Source of the DNA: Streptomyces atratus
GTDB taxonomy: Bacteria; Actinomycetota; Actinomycetes; Streptomycetales; Streptomycetaceae
Assembly: GCF_900119365.1 (NCBI RefSeq)
Contig: NZ_FPJO01000020.1
Span: 1-64,000 of the forward strand
Direction of reading: 5' to 3'
Length of the DNA: 64,000 bases
The translations under genes and the position numbers were made by a program. A model generated the notes under the pieces. That model was not told the origin of the DNA. It searched no databases and saw only the letters and a program-made list of their open reading frames with translations. Within the stretch, counting starts at the first letter, position 1; each line of letters opens with the position of its first letter. This document shows positions 42,711 to 51,710 of this stretch, piece after piece.

Positions 42711-43385
42711 ATGACCCCGAGCAGCCCCGCACCGCCCACCCGGCACCGCACCACCGCCGGCCCGTGGATCCGCAGCGCCGGCTCCTGGATCCGCAGCTCA
42801 CCCGGCACCTACCTCTGGCTGGCCGCGCTCTTCGTCACCACGGTCGTCGTCCACCAGATGTCACCGGACTTCGAAGAGGACTTCCTGCGCCAGCGCTCGA
42901 CCAACATCCACGAACTCGCCCAGGACCCCGTGCGCGTCCTGTTCGCCAGCGCCTTCTGGATCGACGGCGGCCGCTGGCTCCCGTACGCCTTCCTGTACAC
43001 CGTCTTCCACGCCCCCGCCGAGCGCTGGCTCGGCACCCTGCGCTGGCTCACCGTCGTCGTCCTGGCGCACATCCTCGCCTCGCTGGCCAGCGAAGGCGTC
43101 CTGGCCTGGGCGATCCGGCACGGACACGTACCGCCGTCGGCCGCCGACACCCTGGACGTCGGTGTCAGTTACGCGCTGGCGGGGGTCGTCGCCGTGCTCA
43201 CGTACCGCGTCCCGCCGTCCTGGCGGAACGTGTACCTCTTCGCCGTCCTCGTCCTCTACGGCATCCCGCTCGTCACCGGCCGCACCTTCACCGACCTCGG
43301 CCACTTCACCGCCGTACTCATCGGCCTCGCCTGCTACCCACTGATCCGGTCCCGGCACAGGACGAAAACGCCTGTCGCGCAGTAA
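42711..43385 (+). CDS. Rhomboid-like membrane protein
   Basis: 224 residues from ATG 42711. About six hydrophobic segments (TYLWLAALFVTTVVVHQM, VVVLAHILASLASEGVLAWA, ALAGVVAVLTYRV, VYLFAVLVLYGIPLVTG, HFTAVLIGLACYPLI). The overall layout is that of the actinobacterial rhomboid-like family, but the GxSG catalytic serine motif of active rhomboid proteases is not obvious; the nearest is DVGVSYALAG, which has Ser in a similar place, followed by a late His (DLGHFTA). It may be an active or an inactive (pseudo-protease) member. Monocistronic or lightly linked to the following oxidoreductase. Confidence 0.72.
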   Translation: MTPSSPAPPTRHRTTAGPWIRSAGSWIRSSPGTYLWLAALFVTTVVVHQMSPDFEEDFLRQRSTNIHELAQDPVRVLFASAFWIDGGRWLPYAFLYTVFHAPAERWLGTLRWLTVVVLAHILASLASEGVLAWAIRHGHVPPSAADTLDVGVSYALAGVVAVLTYRVPPSWRNVYLFAVLVLYGIPLVTGRTFTDLGHFTAVLIGLACYPLIRSRHRTKTPVAQ

Positions 43386-43436
43386 CGTCCCGCCCGAGAG
43401 CCAACAGGGCTTCACACCGGACAAAGCAGGGGCAAC

Positions 43437-44846
43437 ATGAGCACCGTCAGCACCGTCAACGGCGGCATATCGTTCTGGTACGCGGGCCAAGGAACCCCCC
43501 TGGCCCGGGAGCCCCTGCCCGGCGACGCCACCGCCGACATCTGCATCGTCGGCGGCGGGTACACCGGGCTGTGGACCGCCTACTACCTCAAGAAGGCCGT
43601 CCCCTTCCTCAACATCACCGTCCTCGAAGCCAAGTTCTGCGGCTACGGCGCCTCCGGGCGCAACGGCGGCTGGCTCTACAACGGCATCGCGGGCCGCGAC
43701 CGCTACGCGAAGCTCCACGGCCACGAAGCCGCCGTCCGGCTCCAGCGGGCGATGAACGAGACGGTCGACGAGGTCGTACGGGTGGCCGCCGAGGAGAACA
43801 TCGACGCCGACATCCATCAGGGCGGCGTCCTCGAAGTCGCCTGCACACCCGCGCAGCTGGCCAGGCTCAAGGACTTCCACTCCGTCGAGATCGCCTTCGG
43901 CGAGACGGACCGCGTCCTGCGCGGCGCCCGTGAGACCTGCGAACGCGTCAACGTCACCGGAGCCGTCGGCTCCACCTGGACCCCGCACGGCGCCCGGCTC
44001 CACCCGGTCAAGCTCGTCCAGGGGCTCGCCGCGACCGTCGAGGCGCTCGGCGTCACCATCCACGAGTCGACGCCCGTCACCGAGATCAGGCCCAAGCACG
44101 CGCACACCCCGTACGGCACCGTCCGCGCCCCGTACATCCTGCGCTGCACCGAGGGCTTCACGGCGAACCTCAAGGGCCAGCGGCGCACCTGGCTCCCCAT
44201 GAACTCCTCGATGATCGCCACCGAGCCGCTGCCCCAGTCGGTCTGGGACACCATCGGCTGGGAGGGCCGCGAGACCCTCGGCGACATGGCCCACGCCTAC
44301 ATGTACGCCCAGCGCACCGCCGACGACCGCATCGCGCTCGGCGGCCGCGGCGTCCCGTACCGCTTCGGCTCGGGTGCCGCCCACTTCAACGACACAGCCC
44401 GCACCCAGCCCGCCACCATCGAGGCCCTCCGCGACGTCCTGGTCCGCTTCTTCCCCGCCACCGCGGGGGCCAGGATCGACCACGCCTGGTCCGGCGTCCT
44501 CGGCGTCCCCCGCGACTGGTGCGCCACGGTCACCCTGGACCGTTCCACCGGGCTCGGCTGGGCGGGCGGCTACGTCGGCTCCGGCGTCGCCACCACCAAT
44601 CTCGCCGCCCGCACCCTGCGCGACCTGATCCAGCAGGACTCCGGCCAGTCGGGCCCCACCGATCTGACCGCCCTCCCCTGGGTCGGCCACAAGGTCCGCC
44701 GCTGGGAGCCGGAGCCCTTCCGCTGGATCGGCGTCCACGGCATGTACGCCGCCTACCGCGCCGCCGACCGCCGCGAACTCACCTCGCCGCGCCCCGGCAC
44801 GGACCCCATCGCGAAGGCCGCGGACCGGCTGGCCGGCCGGCACTGA
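43437..44846 (+). CDS. FAD-dependent amine/amino-acid oxidoreductase (DadA/PuuB-like)
   Basis: 469 residues. N-terminal FAD-binding Rossmann motif CIVGGGYTGLWTAYYLKK (about residues 36-53), then GASGRNGGWLYNG, typical of the DAO superfamily. C-terminal FAD contact GWAGGYVGSGVATTNLAART. It is closest in style to gamma-glutamylputrescine oxidase / D-amino-acid dehydrogenase-like enzymes, which oxidise a C-N bond. Soluble or peripheral. The gene precedes a two-gene amino-acid decarboxylation operon, although a terminator lies between. The substrate is not certain. Confidence 0.87.
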   Translation: MSTVSTVNGGISFWYAGQGTPLAREPLPGDATADICIVGGGYTGLWTAYYLKKAVPFLNITVLEAKFCGYGASGRNGGWLYNGIAGRDRYAKLHGHEAAVRLQRAMNETVDEVVRVAAEENIDADIHQGGVLEVACTPAQLARLKDFHSVEIAFGETDRVLRGARETCERVNVTGAVGSTWTPHGARLHPVKLVQGLAATVEALGVTIHESTPVTEIRPKHAHTPYGTVRAPYILRCTEGFTANLKGQRRTWLPMNSSMIATEPLPQSVWDTIGWEGRETLGDMAHAYMYAQRTADDRIALGGRGVPYRFGSGAAHFNDTARTQPATIEALRDVLVRFFPATAGARIDHAWSGVLGVPRDWCATVTLDRSTGLGWAGGYVGSGVATTNLAARTLRDLIQQDSGQSGPTDLTALPWVGHKVRRWEPEPFRWIGVHGMYAAYRAADRRELTSPRPGTDPIAKAADRLAGRH

Positions 44847-44860
44847 CCGCAACGACGAAC

Positions 44861-44892
44861 GGGCACCCGCCACCGGGTGGTGGCGGATGCCC
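44861..44892 (+). terminator. Terminator of the FAD oxidoreductase gene
   Basis: Fourteen-base arms (44861-44874, 44879-44892) with one mismatch and a 4-base loop, 15 bases after the stop. Confidence 0.7.
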
Positions 44893-44963
44893 GTGGTTCG
44901 CCGCCACCTCGCAAGGCCCGGGCACCACGAACGGTGACTGGCGATGCGGCTCCCGCCCCGATA

Positions 44964-44981
44964 ACTGAACAAACGTTCAGT
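44964..44981. promoter_or_regulatory. Operator copy 1 of the ThDP decarboxylase operon
   Basis: ACTGAAC-AAAC-GTTCAGT, a perfect 7-4-7 inverted repeat just upstream of the -35 box at 44993. It resembles TetR-type operators. No regulator gene is next to it in this window. Confidence 0.65.
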
Positions 44982-44992
44982 ACCCGCATGCA

Positions 44993-45022
44993 TTGACACG
45001 GGCGATCCACACTCCAAATACT
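44993..45022 (+). promoter_or_regulatory. Promoter of the ThDP decarboxylase operon
   Basis: TTGACA (44993-44998) and AATACT (45017-45022) with 18 bases between; lies between the two operator copies, with the second overlapping the -10 region. Confidence 0.6.
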
Positions 45023-45037
45023 GACCACTCATTCAGT
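45020..45037. promoter_or_regulatory. Operator copy 2, overlapping the promoter
   Basis: ACTGACCACTCATTCAGT has the same 18-base size and the same outer half sites (ACTGA ... TCAGT) as copy 1, 56 bases apart centre to centre. Two such copies around a promoter are typical of tight repression. Confidence 0.6.
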
Positions 45038-45051
45038 AAGGAGCCTGTGCA

Positions 45052-46725
45052 GTGCCTGGACACCCCATGCCGGAACCGCCCGCGACCACCCACGCCCGGC
45101 CACCACGAGACGGCCTCACCGGCGGGGAGGTCCTGGTACGGGCGCTCGCCGCGCACGGGGTGACCCAGGCCTTCGGCATCCCCGGCACCCACAACCTGGA
45201 GATCTACCGGCACCTGGCCACCCACGGCATCGGCCACCTCAACCCCCGCCACGAACAGGGCGCGGGCTACGCAGCCGACGCCTACGCCCGGGTCAGCGGC
45301 CGGCCCGGCGTGGCGATCACCACCACCGGCCCGGCCCTGCTGAACATCGCGGCCGCCGTCGGCCAGGCGTACTCCGACAGCGTCCCGCTGCTCGTCGTCT
45401 CACCCGGCATGCCACTGCGCCACCCACGGCAGTCGACCGGGCTGCTGCACGAGATGCGCAGCCAGACCGAGGCGCTGCGGGGCGTCGCGGCCGTCAGCCA
45501 CCGGGTGTCCTCGGCCGAGGAGATCGGCGTGGCGGTCGCCCGCGCCTTCACCCTCTTCCGTACGCGGCGCCCCCGCCCCGTACACATCGAGATACCCCTG
45601 GACCTGCTCACCGCCGTGGAACCGGCCGGGCCCGTGCGGACCGCCCCGCCCCTCTCCCCCGCGACGGCGGATCCGGACGCGCTCGCGGCGGCGGCCGGGG
45701 CGCTGCGCTCGGCCGCCCGGCCCGGGATCGTGCTCGGCGGCGGGGCGCGCGGAGCCGCCGCCGAGTGCCTGCGACTGGCCGAGGAGCTGGGTGCCCCCGT
45801 GGTGACCTCGGCCAACGGCAAGGGGATCGTCGCGGAGACCCATCCGCTGTCGCTCGGTGTCTCCCTGCACAGCCGGTCCGTCCGGCGCTGGCTGACGGAG
45901 CGCGACGTGGTGCTCGCCGTCGGCACCGAACTCGCCGAGTCCGACCTGTGGGAACCCCTGCCCGCACTCGGCGGCACCCTCGTCCGGGCCGACATCGATC
46001 CGGCGCAGATGTACGCGGGTCCGCCCGCGGACATCCCCCTGGTGGGCGACGCCCGCCGCACCCTGCGCTCCCTCCTCGCCGCCTCCGCTGCCTCCGCTGC
46101 CTCCGCTGCCTCCGCCGAGGAAACGCACCCGGACGTCCACCGGGCCGTCGCCGCACTGCGCGAGGAGCGGAACTCCGAGACCCGGAGCCAGGACGCACAC
46201 CTGCTGCCGTACCTGGCGGCCATCGAATCGGTGCTCCCCGCGAACGCGGTACTCACCTCCGACAGCGCCCAGTGCTGCTACTACGGCGCGATCCCGCACC
46301 TGCCCATCGCCCCCGAGGGCCGCTATCTGCACCCGACGGGCTTCGGCACGCTCGGCTACGCACTGCCCGCCGCCATCGGCGCCAAGGCCGCGGACCCCGC
46401 CCGGCCGGTCGTCGCACTCAGCGGCGACGGGGGCCTGCAGTTCTCCGTACAGGAGCTGGCCACCGCCGTACAGCTGCGGCTCCCGCTGCCCGTCGTGGTC
46501 TTCGACAACGGCGGCTACGGCGAGATCCGCGACGAGATGGCCTCACGCGGCGACCGCCCCACCGCGGTCGACCACCCGCCGGTCGACCTGCCCGCCCTGG
46601 CCCGCGCCTACGGCGGCCACGGCGTACGCGCCGACTCGCCCGAGGCTCTGGCCGGGGCCCTGCGCCGGGCTCTGGACACCCCGGGCCCCACCCTCATCAC
46701 CGTCCCCCAGGAGCTGTCCCGATGA
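45052..46725 (+). CDS. ThDP-dependent 2-oxoacid decarboxylase (acetolactate-synthase fold; AruI-like)
   Basis: 557 residues from GTG 45052 with AAGGAG 11 bases before. Three domains of the acetolactate-synthase family: N-terminal with catalytic Glu in RHEQGAGYAADAYARVSGRP, middle FAD/DHS-like domain, and C-terminal ThDP site GDGGLQFSVQELATAVQL ... FDNGGYGEIRDEM. It resembles 5-guanidino-2-oxopentanoate decarboxylase (AruI) and other AHAS-like decarboxylases, which turn 2-oxoacids into aldehydes. It is translationally coupled (ATGA) to an amino-acid dehydrogenase. A 9-base unit repeated four times encodes ASAASAASA near residue 345. Substrate unproved. Confidence 0.85.
   Translation: MPGHPMPEPPATTHARPPRDGLTGGEVLVRALAAHGVTQAFGIPGTHNLEIYRHLATHGIGHLNPRHEQGAGYAADAYARVSGRPGVAITTTGPALLNIAAAVGQAYSDSVPLLVVSPGMPLRHPRQSTGLLHEMRSQTEALRGVAAVSHRVSSAEEIGVAVARAFTLFRTRRPRPVHIEIPLDLLTAVEPAGPVRTAPPLSPATADPDALAAAAGALRSAARPGIVLGGGARGAAAECLRLAEELGAPVVTSANGKGIVAETHPLSLGVSLHSRSVRRWLTERDVVLAVGTELAESDLWEPLPALGGTLVRADIDPAQMYAGPPADIPLVGDARRTLRSLLAASAASAASAASAEETHPDVHRAVAALREERNSETRSQDAHLLPYLAAIESVLPANAVLTSDSAQCCYYGAIPHLPIAPEGRYLHPTGFGTLGYALPAAIGAKAADPARPVVALSGDGGLQFSVQELATAVQLRLPLPVVVFDNGGYGEIRDEMASRGDRPTAVDHPPVDLPALARAYGGHGVRADSPEALAGALRRALDTPGPTLITVPQELSR
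46081..46116 (+). repeat. Four tandem copies of a 9-base unit in the ThDP gene
   Basis: GCCTCCGCT is repeated (last copy GCCTCCGCC), encoding Ala-Ser-Ala units in a surface linker between the middle and C-terminal domains. Because the unit is a multiple of three, slippage would change linker length without breaking the frame. Confidence 0.85.
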
Positions 46726-47912
46726 CCACATCCCCCGCCACCCCCCTGATCTCCCTCACCTGGACCGACCAGGAGACCGGGCACCAGGGGCACCTGGTCA
46801 TCGACCGTCTGGTGCGCGGCGTCTCCAGCGGCGGCCTGCGGATGCGCGCCGGCTGCACGCTGGAGGAAGTCACCGGCCTGGCCCGCGGCATGACGATGAA
46901 GGAGGTGCTGCACTACAACCCCCACAGCCGCTACATCCCGTTGGGCGGCGCCAAGGGCGGCATCGACTGCGACCCGCGCGACCCCGCCGCCTACGGTGTC
47001 CTGGTCCGCTACCTGCGCGCCGTACGCCCCTACATCGAACAGCTCTGGACCACCGGCGAGGACCTGGGCCTCACCCAGGACCTGGTCGACCGGGCCGCCG
47101 CCGAGGCGGGCCTGGTCTCCTCCGTCCAGGCGGTCTACCCCCTCCTCGACGACGAGGGGGCCGCCCGGCGGCGCCTCGCCGACGCGTTCGCCATCGACGT
47201 GGACGGCATCGGCCTGGACGAGCTGGTGGGCGGCTGCGGGGTCGCCGAATCGGTGCTCACCGCCCTGGACCGGGCCGGCGTCCCCCACCGGGACACCCGC
47301 GTCGCGGTGCAGGGCCTCGGCACCATGGGCGGCGCCACCGCCCGCTTCCTGGCCCGCGCCGGACTCCGCGTCGTCGCGGTCGCCGACATCAAGGGCACCG
47401 TCGCCAACCCCGCCGGCCTGGACATCGAGGCGCTGCTCGCCGCCCGCGACGGCCACGGCACCGTGGACCGCGCCGCGCTCCGCGCCGAGGACCGCGAACT
47501 GCCGGCCGACGCCTGGCTGACCGCCGACGCCGAGGTACTGGTCCCGGCCGCCGTCTCGTACGCCGTGGACACCACCAACCAGGCGGACATCACCGCCCGT
47601 TGGATCGTCGAGGCCGCCAACATGCCGGTGGTGCCCGAGGCGGAGGCCCTGCTGGCCGCCCGCGGCATCACCGTACTGCCGGACGTCGTCGTCAACTCCG
47701 GTACGAACGCCTGGTGGTGGTGGACCCTGTTCGGCGACATCGGCGCCGACGCCGACGAGGCCTTCGCGTACACCCGCCGGTCGATGCGCGCCCTGGTCGA
47801 CCGGATCCTGACCCGCGCCGAGGCCGAGGGCAGCACCCCCCGAGCCGCCGCACACGCCCTGGCCGCGGACCGGCTGCCGGTCGTCGCGGAACGCTTCGGA
47901 TCGTTCCGCTGA
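46722..47912 (+). CDS. Glu/Leu/Phe/Val-type amino-acid dehydrogenase
   Basis: 396 residues. The ELFV dehydrogenase fold: dimerisation domain with SSGGLRMRAGCTLEEV, catalytic Lys in IPLGGAKGGIDCDPRD, GEDLGLTQD, and the NAD(P) motif VQGLGTMGGATARFLARAG. It oxidatively deaminates an amino acid to the 2-oxoacid and NH3. The start ATG overlaps the stop of the ThDP decarboxylase, so the two act in sequence: amino acid to 2-oxoacid to aldehyde plus CO2. It is not a standard Glu dehydrogenase (too short, with an odd WWWWTLFGD segment). Substrate may be arginine-like or branched-chain. Confidence 0.9.
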   Translation: MTTSPATPLISLTWTDQETGHQGHLVIDRLVRGVSSGGLRMRAGCTLEEVTGLARGMTMKEVLHYNPHSRYIPLGGAKGGIDCDPRDPAAYGVLVRYLRAVRPYIEQLWTTGEDLGLTQDLVDRAAAEAGLVSSVQAVYPLLDDEGAARRRLADAFAIDVDGIGLDELVGGCGVAESVLTALDRAGVPHRDTRVAVQGLGTMGGATARFLARAGLRVVAVADIKGTVANPAGLDIEALLAARDGHGTVDRAALRAEDRELPADAWLTADAEVLVPAAVSYAVDTTNQADITARWIVEAANMPVVPEAEALLAARGITVLPDVVVNSGTNAWWWWTLFGDIGADADEAFAYTRRSMRALVDRILTRAEAEGSTPRAAAHALAADRLPVVAERFGSFR

Positions 47913-47958
47913 CAGCCGGATTCACCCGGAACTCCGACATGTGAACACACACAAAAGA

Positions 47959-48003
47959 GCTTGCGGGGAATCAAGGGTTTCCGAACCCCAATTCCCCGCA
48001 AGC
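47959..48003 (+). terminator. Terminator of the ThDP decarboxylase/dehydrogenase operon
   Basis: 13-bp outer arms (47959-47971, 47991-48003) with an inner GGGTT/AACCC pair, followed by a T-tract; 47 bases after the dehydrogenase stop. Confidence 0.85.
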
Positions 48004-48074
48004 CCTTTCGATTCAGCGATTCCGTAAATCAGTGACTCACTGACTCAGCGGCTCACCGGCTCAGCGCGAATCCA

Positions 48075-48455
48075 TCACTTGACGAGCCGAATGGAGTTGT
48101 ACGGGGTGTAGTCGTAGTCCGCGTACGTGTTGGCCCGCTGATACCCGCCGCAGTTCGTGCCGGCGGCGTCATAGCAGTTGCGGGCGGTGGCACCGCCGGT
48201 CTGGTGGTTGTAGATCCTCTTGGTGCCGATCTGGTTGTAGATCTTGTGGACACCGTAGGTGTAGAAGATGTACGTGGGCTTGTCGTTGGCCCAGCTGCCG
48301 TTGGGGTAGAGGCAGACGGCGCCGGACGGACAGCCGTGGATCGTGGCCGCCGCCTCCGCCGCGGCTGCGTTCCCCCCGAGCGACAGCACCGACCCGGCGG
48401 CAACCACGGCGGCCGCCGCGACTGTCGTGACGATCTTGTTCCGAACCCTGCGCAT
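48075..48455 (-). CDS. Secreted peptidase-inhibitor-type protein (family I36-like)
   Basis: 126 residues. Signal peptide 1-33 (NKIVTTVAAAAVVAAGSVLS, cleavage after NAAAA). The mature part CPSGAVCLYPNGSWANDKPT ... RIYNHQTGGATARNC ... NSIRLVK has the layout of the Streptomyces metalloproteinase-inhibitor (SMI, I36) family: an early Cys pair, a Tyr-rich middle, YNHQTGG and a final SIRL strand. Four cysteines can make two disulfides. It could block extracellular metalloproteases, perhaps including the M4 enzyme of this window. A small repeat of CTCACTGACTCAG precedes its terminator region. Confidence 0.78.
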   Translation of the reverse strand: MRRVRNKIVTTVAAAAVVAAGSVLSLGGNAAAAEAAATIHGCPSGAVCLYPNGSWANDKPTYIFYTYGVHKIYNQIGTKRIYNHQTGGATARNCYDAAGTNCGGYQRANTYADYDYTPYNSIRLVK

Positions 48456-48624
48456 ACGAGGTTCCCCCTCTTTTTGTTTCCGGCACCGCGGACTTGGTCG
48501 GGACCGCGGCTCTCCTTCGTTTACTGCTCGTTTACGAGCTCCTCACATAATGGAAGCGAAATCCGCTGAGGGGCCAACAGTTTGCAGCACAAGGAAAACG
48601 TCCAGTTCATCACCGGGGGGACCG

Positions 48625-49599
48625 ATGAGACTGCACATCCACTTCACCGCGGACGATTTGGCCCGGACCACGGTGGCCGCCCGCCCGGACGACATGTGGG
48701 AGCTGGTCAACAGCCTCCACATCCTCCAGAACCCACGCCCGCCCGCCGAGTACCGCCCCTGGCTCCGCCACGTCCGCACCCGGCTCGCCGGACGGGATCT
48801 CAGGGCCCTGATCCGGTACGTGACCACCCTCGTCCCCTGCAGAGGCGACTTCCCCGACTTCCTCACCCCGTCGGGCGCGGACAGCTTCAGCACCTCGCTC
48901 GACCTCATCCACACCACCCCGGCCGCCCGGCTCCGCGACGAACTCGCCACGCAGTTCCGCCGCCGCACCCCACCACCGTGGGTCCGCCGGCTCGCCGACG
49001 GCGACCCCTGCGCCCGGGGGGAACTCCGCTCCGCCCTCACCACGTACTTCCACGAGCTGCTCGCACCACAACTCCCGTTGATCGGCGAGACGTTCCACCT
49101 CGAACGCGCCCAGCACAGCCGGGACATCCTGGAGGGCGGCGTCGAACAGCTCCTGCACACCCTGCCGCCGTCGATCCGCTGGACGTCCCCGACCCTGACC
49201 GCCGAATACCCGCGCGACCGCGACCTGCACCTGGACGGCCGGGGCATCACCCTGGTCCCCTCCTTCTTCTGCACGAAGTCCCCGGTGACCCTGATCAACC
49301 CGGGCCTCCCCCCGGTCCTGGTCTACCCCGTCGCCCGCCGCCGCCCCCTGCCGGCCACGGCCCCCGAGGGCCTGGCCGACCTGCTGGGACGGACCCGCGC
49401 CCTGGTCCTCCAGGCCCTGACCCCACCCTGCTCGACCGGCGAGCTGGCCCTGCGCACCGGCGTCTCCATCGGCACCGCGAGCAAGCACGCCACGGTCCTG
49501 CGCAACGCGGGCCTCATCACCAGCACCCGCCGGGGCTGCCTGATGCTCCACGCCCTGACCCCCCTCGGCTGCGAACTGGCCCGCCGCAGCATCCGCTGA
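48625..49599 (+). CDS. DUF5937/ArsR-type winged-helix regulator
   Basis: 324 residues from ATG 48625 (GGGGGG upstream). The N-terminus LHIHFTADDLARTTVAARPD starts a ~220-residue domain called DUF5937, common in Streptomyces; the C-terminal ~85 residues are an ArsR-like winged helix (PCSTGELALRTGVSIGTASK ... HATVLRNAGLITSTR). It probably senses an unknown signal and represses. It diverges from the I36-like inhibitor gene (169 bases between starts), which is a natural target. Signal ligand not visible. Confidence 0.85.
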   Translation: MRLHIHFTADDLARTTVAARPDDMWELVNSLHILQNPRPPAEYRPWLRHVRTRLAGRDLRALIRYVTTLVPCRGDFPDFLTPSGADSFSTSLDLIHTTPAARLRDELATQFRRRTPPPWVRRLADGDPCARGELRSALTTYFHELLAPQLPLIGETFHLERAQHSRDILEGGVEQLLHTLPPSIRWTSPTLTAEYPRDRDLHLDGRGITLVPSFFCTKSPVTLINPGLPPVLVYPVARRRPLPATAPEGLADLLGRTRALVLQALTPPCSTGELALRTGVSIGTASKHATVLRNAGLITSTRRGCLMLHALTPLGCELARRSIR

Positions 49600-49606
49600 A
49601 TGAAAG

Positions 49607-49639
49607 AACCCCAGCTCAGAGTGCCTCTGAGCTGGGGTT
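49607..49639. terminator. Hairpin between DUF5937 gene and tRNA-Thr
   Basis: Perfect 15-bp arms (49607-49621, 49625-49639) with a 3-base loop. It ends seven bases from the 3' end of the tRNA, so it can terminate both transcripts. Confidence 0.88.
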
Positions 49640-49646
49640 CCAGCGG

Positions 49647-49720
49647 AGCCCCCTGTCGGATTCGAACCGACGACCTACGCATTACAAGTGCGTTGCTCTG
49701 GCCAGCTGAGCTAAGGAGGC
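49647..49720 (-). tRNA. tRNA-Thr (anticodon TGT)
   Basis: 74 bases on the minus strand. Acceptor arms GCCTCCT / AGGGGGC, D-arm with AGCTCAGCTGGCCAGAGCA, anticodon stem-loop CGCAC-TTGTAAT-GCG with anticodon TGT, and T-arm GTCGGTTCGAATCCGAC. The CCA end is not encoded. It reads ACA codons, which are rare in this GC-rich genome. Confidence 0.96.
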
Positions 49721-49831
49721 ATGCCGGAGCAGTGTAACCAATACCGCACCCTGCGCGGTCCCAAAATTTCGCGCCCTTCGAACTACTGACAGATTCCAAA
49801 TGGCCAGGTAGCGTCGCTGAAGGTTCGCTCA

Positions 49832-49847
49832 AGTGGACCAGACCACT
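49832..49847. promoter_or_regulatory. DasR-type site (dre) upstream of msiK
   Basis: AGTGGACCAGACCACT is a nearly perfect palindrome, 14 of 16 matches to AGTGGTCTAGACCACT, 52 bases before the msiK start. DasR binding would tie the shared sugar-importer ATPase to GlcNAc availability. Confidence 0.8.
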
Positions 49848-49899
49848 CCCGCACTCGGATCGTCCGGCACGTTCCTGCCGGTGGAGGAGAAGATCCAGC

Positions 49900-51036
<1,137 letters not shown>

Positions 51037-51059
51037 CGCCCCCCGCGCACCCGCGCCAC

Positions 51060-51092
51060 AACGGCCCCGCACGTTCCGCGTGCGGGGCCGTT
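51060..51092 (+). terminator. Terminator of msiK
   Basis: Perfect 14-bp arms (51060-51073, 51079-51092) with a 5-base loop, 24 bases after the stop. Confidence 0.87.
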
Positions 51093-51262
51093 CGCGCGCT
51101 GTGGGGCGTGATCGGGTTTGGCTCCGTACGGCGCCGGATTCCCCGGCACACCGGGCATTTCACCCCCGTTCGTCAACACCGGATTCGAAAAGCACCCTCG
51201 AACCATCCCCCTCAAGGGTGACGAAATGTCGCCATATCATTACCGCCCGCTACGCTCGCTGC

Positions 51263-51676
51263 GTGACCCACACTGCGCGCCGCATCGGCCGATCCCTCGC
51301 CTTCGTCCTGCCCGTCGTGATGGTCCTCTCCGGGACCCTCGCCGTCACCAGCGTGCCGTGGGCAGCGCACGACTCCGAGCCCCAGGTCCTGACCGCGTCG
51401 GCCCACGACATCTCCGAGCGCGCCAAGACGCGCACCCCGCAGGACGCCCTCCGCGACCGGCTGCTCCTGGAGCTCCGTGAGAAGGACCCGGGTGTCGCGC
51501 TCACCGACCTCCAGCGCTCCGTCGAGGGCCGCCCCTCGCTCGCCCGGCACTGCATGTCGATCGCCAGGGCACTGGGCCGCGCGGCCGTCGAGAAGTACGG
51601 CCCCACGCACGCCCACCGGTTCTCGCGCCCCGTCTGCGACACGTCCTTCGCCTCGGGCGTTGCCCGGTTCAGCTGA
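51263..51676 (+). CDS. Small exported or membrane-anchored hypothetical protein
   Basis: 137 residues from GTG 51263. A basic N-terminus (THTARRIGRS) is followed by one hydrophobic segment (LAFVLPVVMVLSGTLAVTSV), a signal peptide or anchor. The rest is polar and helical (TPQDALRDRLLLELREKDPG, ALGRAAVEKYGPTHAHRFSR) with two cysteines (HCMS, VCDTSF). I recognise no family. It is conserved in position between msiK and the nucleotidyltransferase gene in Streptomyces genomes. No function is proposed. Confidence 0.72.
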   Translation: MTHTARRIGRSLAFVLPVVMVLSGTLAVTSVPWAAHDSEPQVLTASAHDISERAKTRTPQDALRDRLLLELREKDPGVALTDLQRSVEGRPSLARHCMSIARALGRAAVEKYGPTHAHRFSRPVCDTSFASGVARFS

Positions 51677-51710
51677 CCGGCCGCTCCGGGCACCGCATAT
51701 CGTGCCTGGC

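Noticed and set aside
42711..43385. Calling the rhomboid-like protein an active rhomboid protease
   Set aside because: The canonical GxSG motif is not clearly present; only a Ser and a late His in roughly similar places.
42861..45032. 723-codon minus-strand open frame opposite rhomboid-like and FAD genes
   Set aside because: Runs antisense across two genes and their spacer; Gly/Asp/Val-rich with no motif.
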